From OMOG01 sp041485845 (lineage in GTDB: Bacteria > Acidobacteriota > Terriglobia > Bryobacterales > Bryobacteraceae), in NCBI GenBank assembly GCA_041485845.1, contig JBGPKH010000527.1, positions 1-6,508 of the forward strand: 6,508 nt of DNA, written 5' to 3'. Positions 5,719 to 6,508 of this stretch are shown piece by piece. Numbering within the stretch: position 1 is the stretch's first letter; every line of letters starts with the position of its first letter. Below the pieces are notes generated by a model that searched no databases, had not been told where the DNA came from, and saw only the letters and a list, made by a program, of their open reading frames with translations. Position numbers and translations under genes: made by a program.

Positions 5719-6508
5719 ATGCATCGCAATGTACGGCTGGTATTCTTACTACTGGCAGCCACGGTGGTGGTCTGGGGGCAGGCTGACGCCAACCGAGCCC
5801 AGCTTGCCGGCACCGTGCTCGATCCTCGCGGCGCCGTCGTCCCCAACGCCAGCGTAAAAATCACCAACACACAAACCGGTCTGGTCCGCGAGCTCACCTC
5901 GAGCGGCGAGGGTCAGTTCCGCGCAGTGCAACTCGACACCGGAACCTATGACGTGGTAGCGCAGAGCGCCGGGTTCGCGCCGACTACGGTCAAAGACGTG
6001 GTGTTGACCGTGGGGGCTGCGGTGAGTCTCAACATCACCCTGCAAGTGCAGGCCACCACGCAATCCATCGAAGTGTCGGGCACCATGATCAGCACCGATC
6101 TTCCCGCTCCCTCGACGGTCCTCACCAATGCGGCAATCTCCAACCTGCCGATCAACGGCCGGCGATTTCAGGACTTCGCCTCGCTCACCCCGACCGTGGT
6201 CGTGGACCCTTCGCGGTCGCAGATCTCCTTCGCCGGGCAGCGCGGCATCAACTCCAACATCATGGTGGATGGCGCGGACTACAACCAGCCGTTCTTCGGC
6301 GGCATCCGCGGCGGCGAGCGGAGTAACAGCATCATCACCGTGCCGCAGAGCTCGGTGCAGGAATTCCAGGCCATCACGACCGGGTATTCCGCGGAATATG
6401 GCCGCTCCACCGGCGGCATTCTGAACGTGATCAGCAAGAGCGGCACGAATGGATGGCATGGAGAGGCCTTCTACCAGAACCGTAACTCCGAGCTGAGCAA
6501 GAACGGGC
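5719..6508 (+). CDS. TonB-dependent receptor, Oar-like, N-terminal part
   Basis: 263 codons are visible before the window ends. The signal peptide is MHRNVRLVFLLLAATVVVWG followed by QADA, with cleavage near residue 24. Residues about 27-107 form a carboxypeptidase-regulatory-like beta-sandwich: QLAGTVLDPRGAVVPNASV, TSSGEGQF, LDTGTYDVVAQSAGF. After a short linker the plug domain follows: VSGTMISTD (119-127), LPINGRRFQDF (143-153), FAGQRGINSNIMVDGADYN (171-189), VQEFQAITTGYSAEYGRSTG (213-232), ILNVISKSGTNGWHGEAFY (234-252). The outer-membrane barrel lies beyond the edge. Such acidobacterial receptors usually exceed 1000 residues and are thought to import large ligands, often glycans or peptides, with TonB/ExbBD energy; the ligand is unknown. 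No canonical TonB box is evident at the N-terminus. The gene is divergent from the IS remnant. I see no frame damage in the visible part. Confidence 0.92.
   Translation, partial: MHRNVRLVFLLLAATVVVWGQADANRAQLAGTVLDPRGAVVPNASVKITNTQTGLVRELTSSGEGQFRAVQLDTGTYDVVAQSAGFAPTTVKDVVLTVGAAVSLNITLQVQATTQSIEVSGTMISTDLPAPSTVLTNAAISNLPINGRRFQDFASLTPTVVVDPSRSQISFAGQRGINSNIMVDGADYNQPFFGGIRGGERSNSIITVPQSSVQEFQAITTGYSAEYGRSTGGILNVISKSGTNGWHGEAFYQNRNSELSKNG

Larger units (their letters stand above)
5647..5724. repeat. Inverted repeat flanking the receptor promoter and covering its start codon
   Basis: ATGCATTTGTAGAC (5647-5660) and GTTTACAAATGCAT (5711-5724) are inverted repeats matching at 13 of 14 positions (the outer 11 are perfect; the one mismatch would be a G-U pair in RNA). 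The right arm contains the receptor's ATG (5719-5721) and the last G of its ribosome-binding site. The 50-base interior holds the probable -10 element. It could act as an operator dyad, or as an mRNA stem hiding the start if transcription begins upstream of 5647. Confidence 0.65.

Noticed and set aside
5749..6459. Minus-strand 236-codon frame opposite the receptor
   Set aside because: It is a shadow of the receptor gene: His/Arg/Gly-rich, without motifs, while the plus frame is an unmistakable TonB-dependent receptor.
1..6508. Possible CRISPR array, tRNA, rRNA, riboswitch or defence system
   Set aside because: No regularly spaced direct repeats, no tRNA cloverleaf or conserved rRNA text, and no nuclease, toxin or reverse transcriptase motifs were seen. 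The 9-bp tandem repeat is only two units.

Overview
The window looks like a chromosomal accessory stretch from a high-GC Acidobacterium, probably near the Solibacteres/Bryobacterales. That is an inference. It rests on the large outer-membrane receptor with a carboxypeptidase-like N-terminal domain and the LPINGRRF and YSAEYGRSTGG plug motifs, on the fused membrane/spermidine-synthase-like protein, and on a secreted M20 amidohydrolase. All three are common in that phylum.

Layout. Positions 1-230 (minus strand) hold the C-terminal part of an IS66-family TnpB protein, cut off upstream and running off the window edge. Positions 231-641 contain no gene I can support. From 4579 down to 642 two minus-strand genes lie 38 bp apart and probably form an operon: first a secreted M20D-type amidohydrolase (473 aa), then an 825-aa polytopic protein with a spermidine-synthase-like methyltransferase-fold domain at its C-terminus. 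Upstream of them (about 4638-5530, minus strand) is a decayed insertion sequence: the last ~120 residues of an ISKra4-like transposase with its GSGxVESA motif, followed by a small acidic, leucine-rich ORF that is probably its passenger. From 5493 to 5724 there is a repeat-rich intergenic region. A plus-strand TonB-dependent receptor then starts at 5719 and runs off the right edge.

How the parts relate. The peptidase and the synthase-like protein are the only clear functional pair. One is exported and hydrolyses an amide or peptide-like bond; the other is an inner-membrane protein with a cytoplasmic Rossmann domain. Their shared substrate, if any, cannot be read from sequence. The receptor is transcribed divergently and separated from them by the IS debris, so a functional link is unproven.

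The least-explained part is the 5493-5724 intergenic region. It has a perfect 14-bp inverted repeat, four copies of TTGCGTCA/TGACGCAA, a short ORF with a very good ribosome-binding site, and a second 14-bp inverted repeat (13 matches) whose downstream arm covers the receptor's start codon. I found no tRNA, rRNA, CRISPR array or recognisable defence system. I did not find convincing evidence of a wholly new system; the repeat structures and the atypical enzymes are the best leads.
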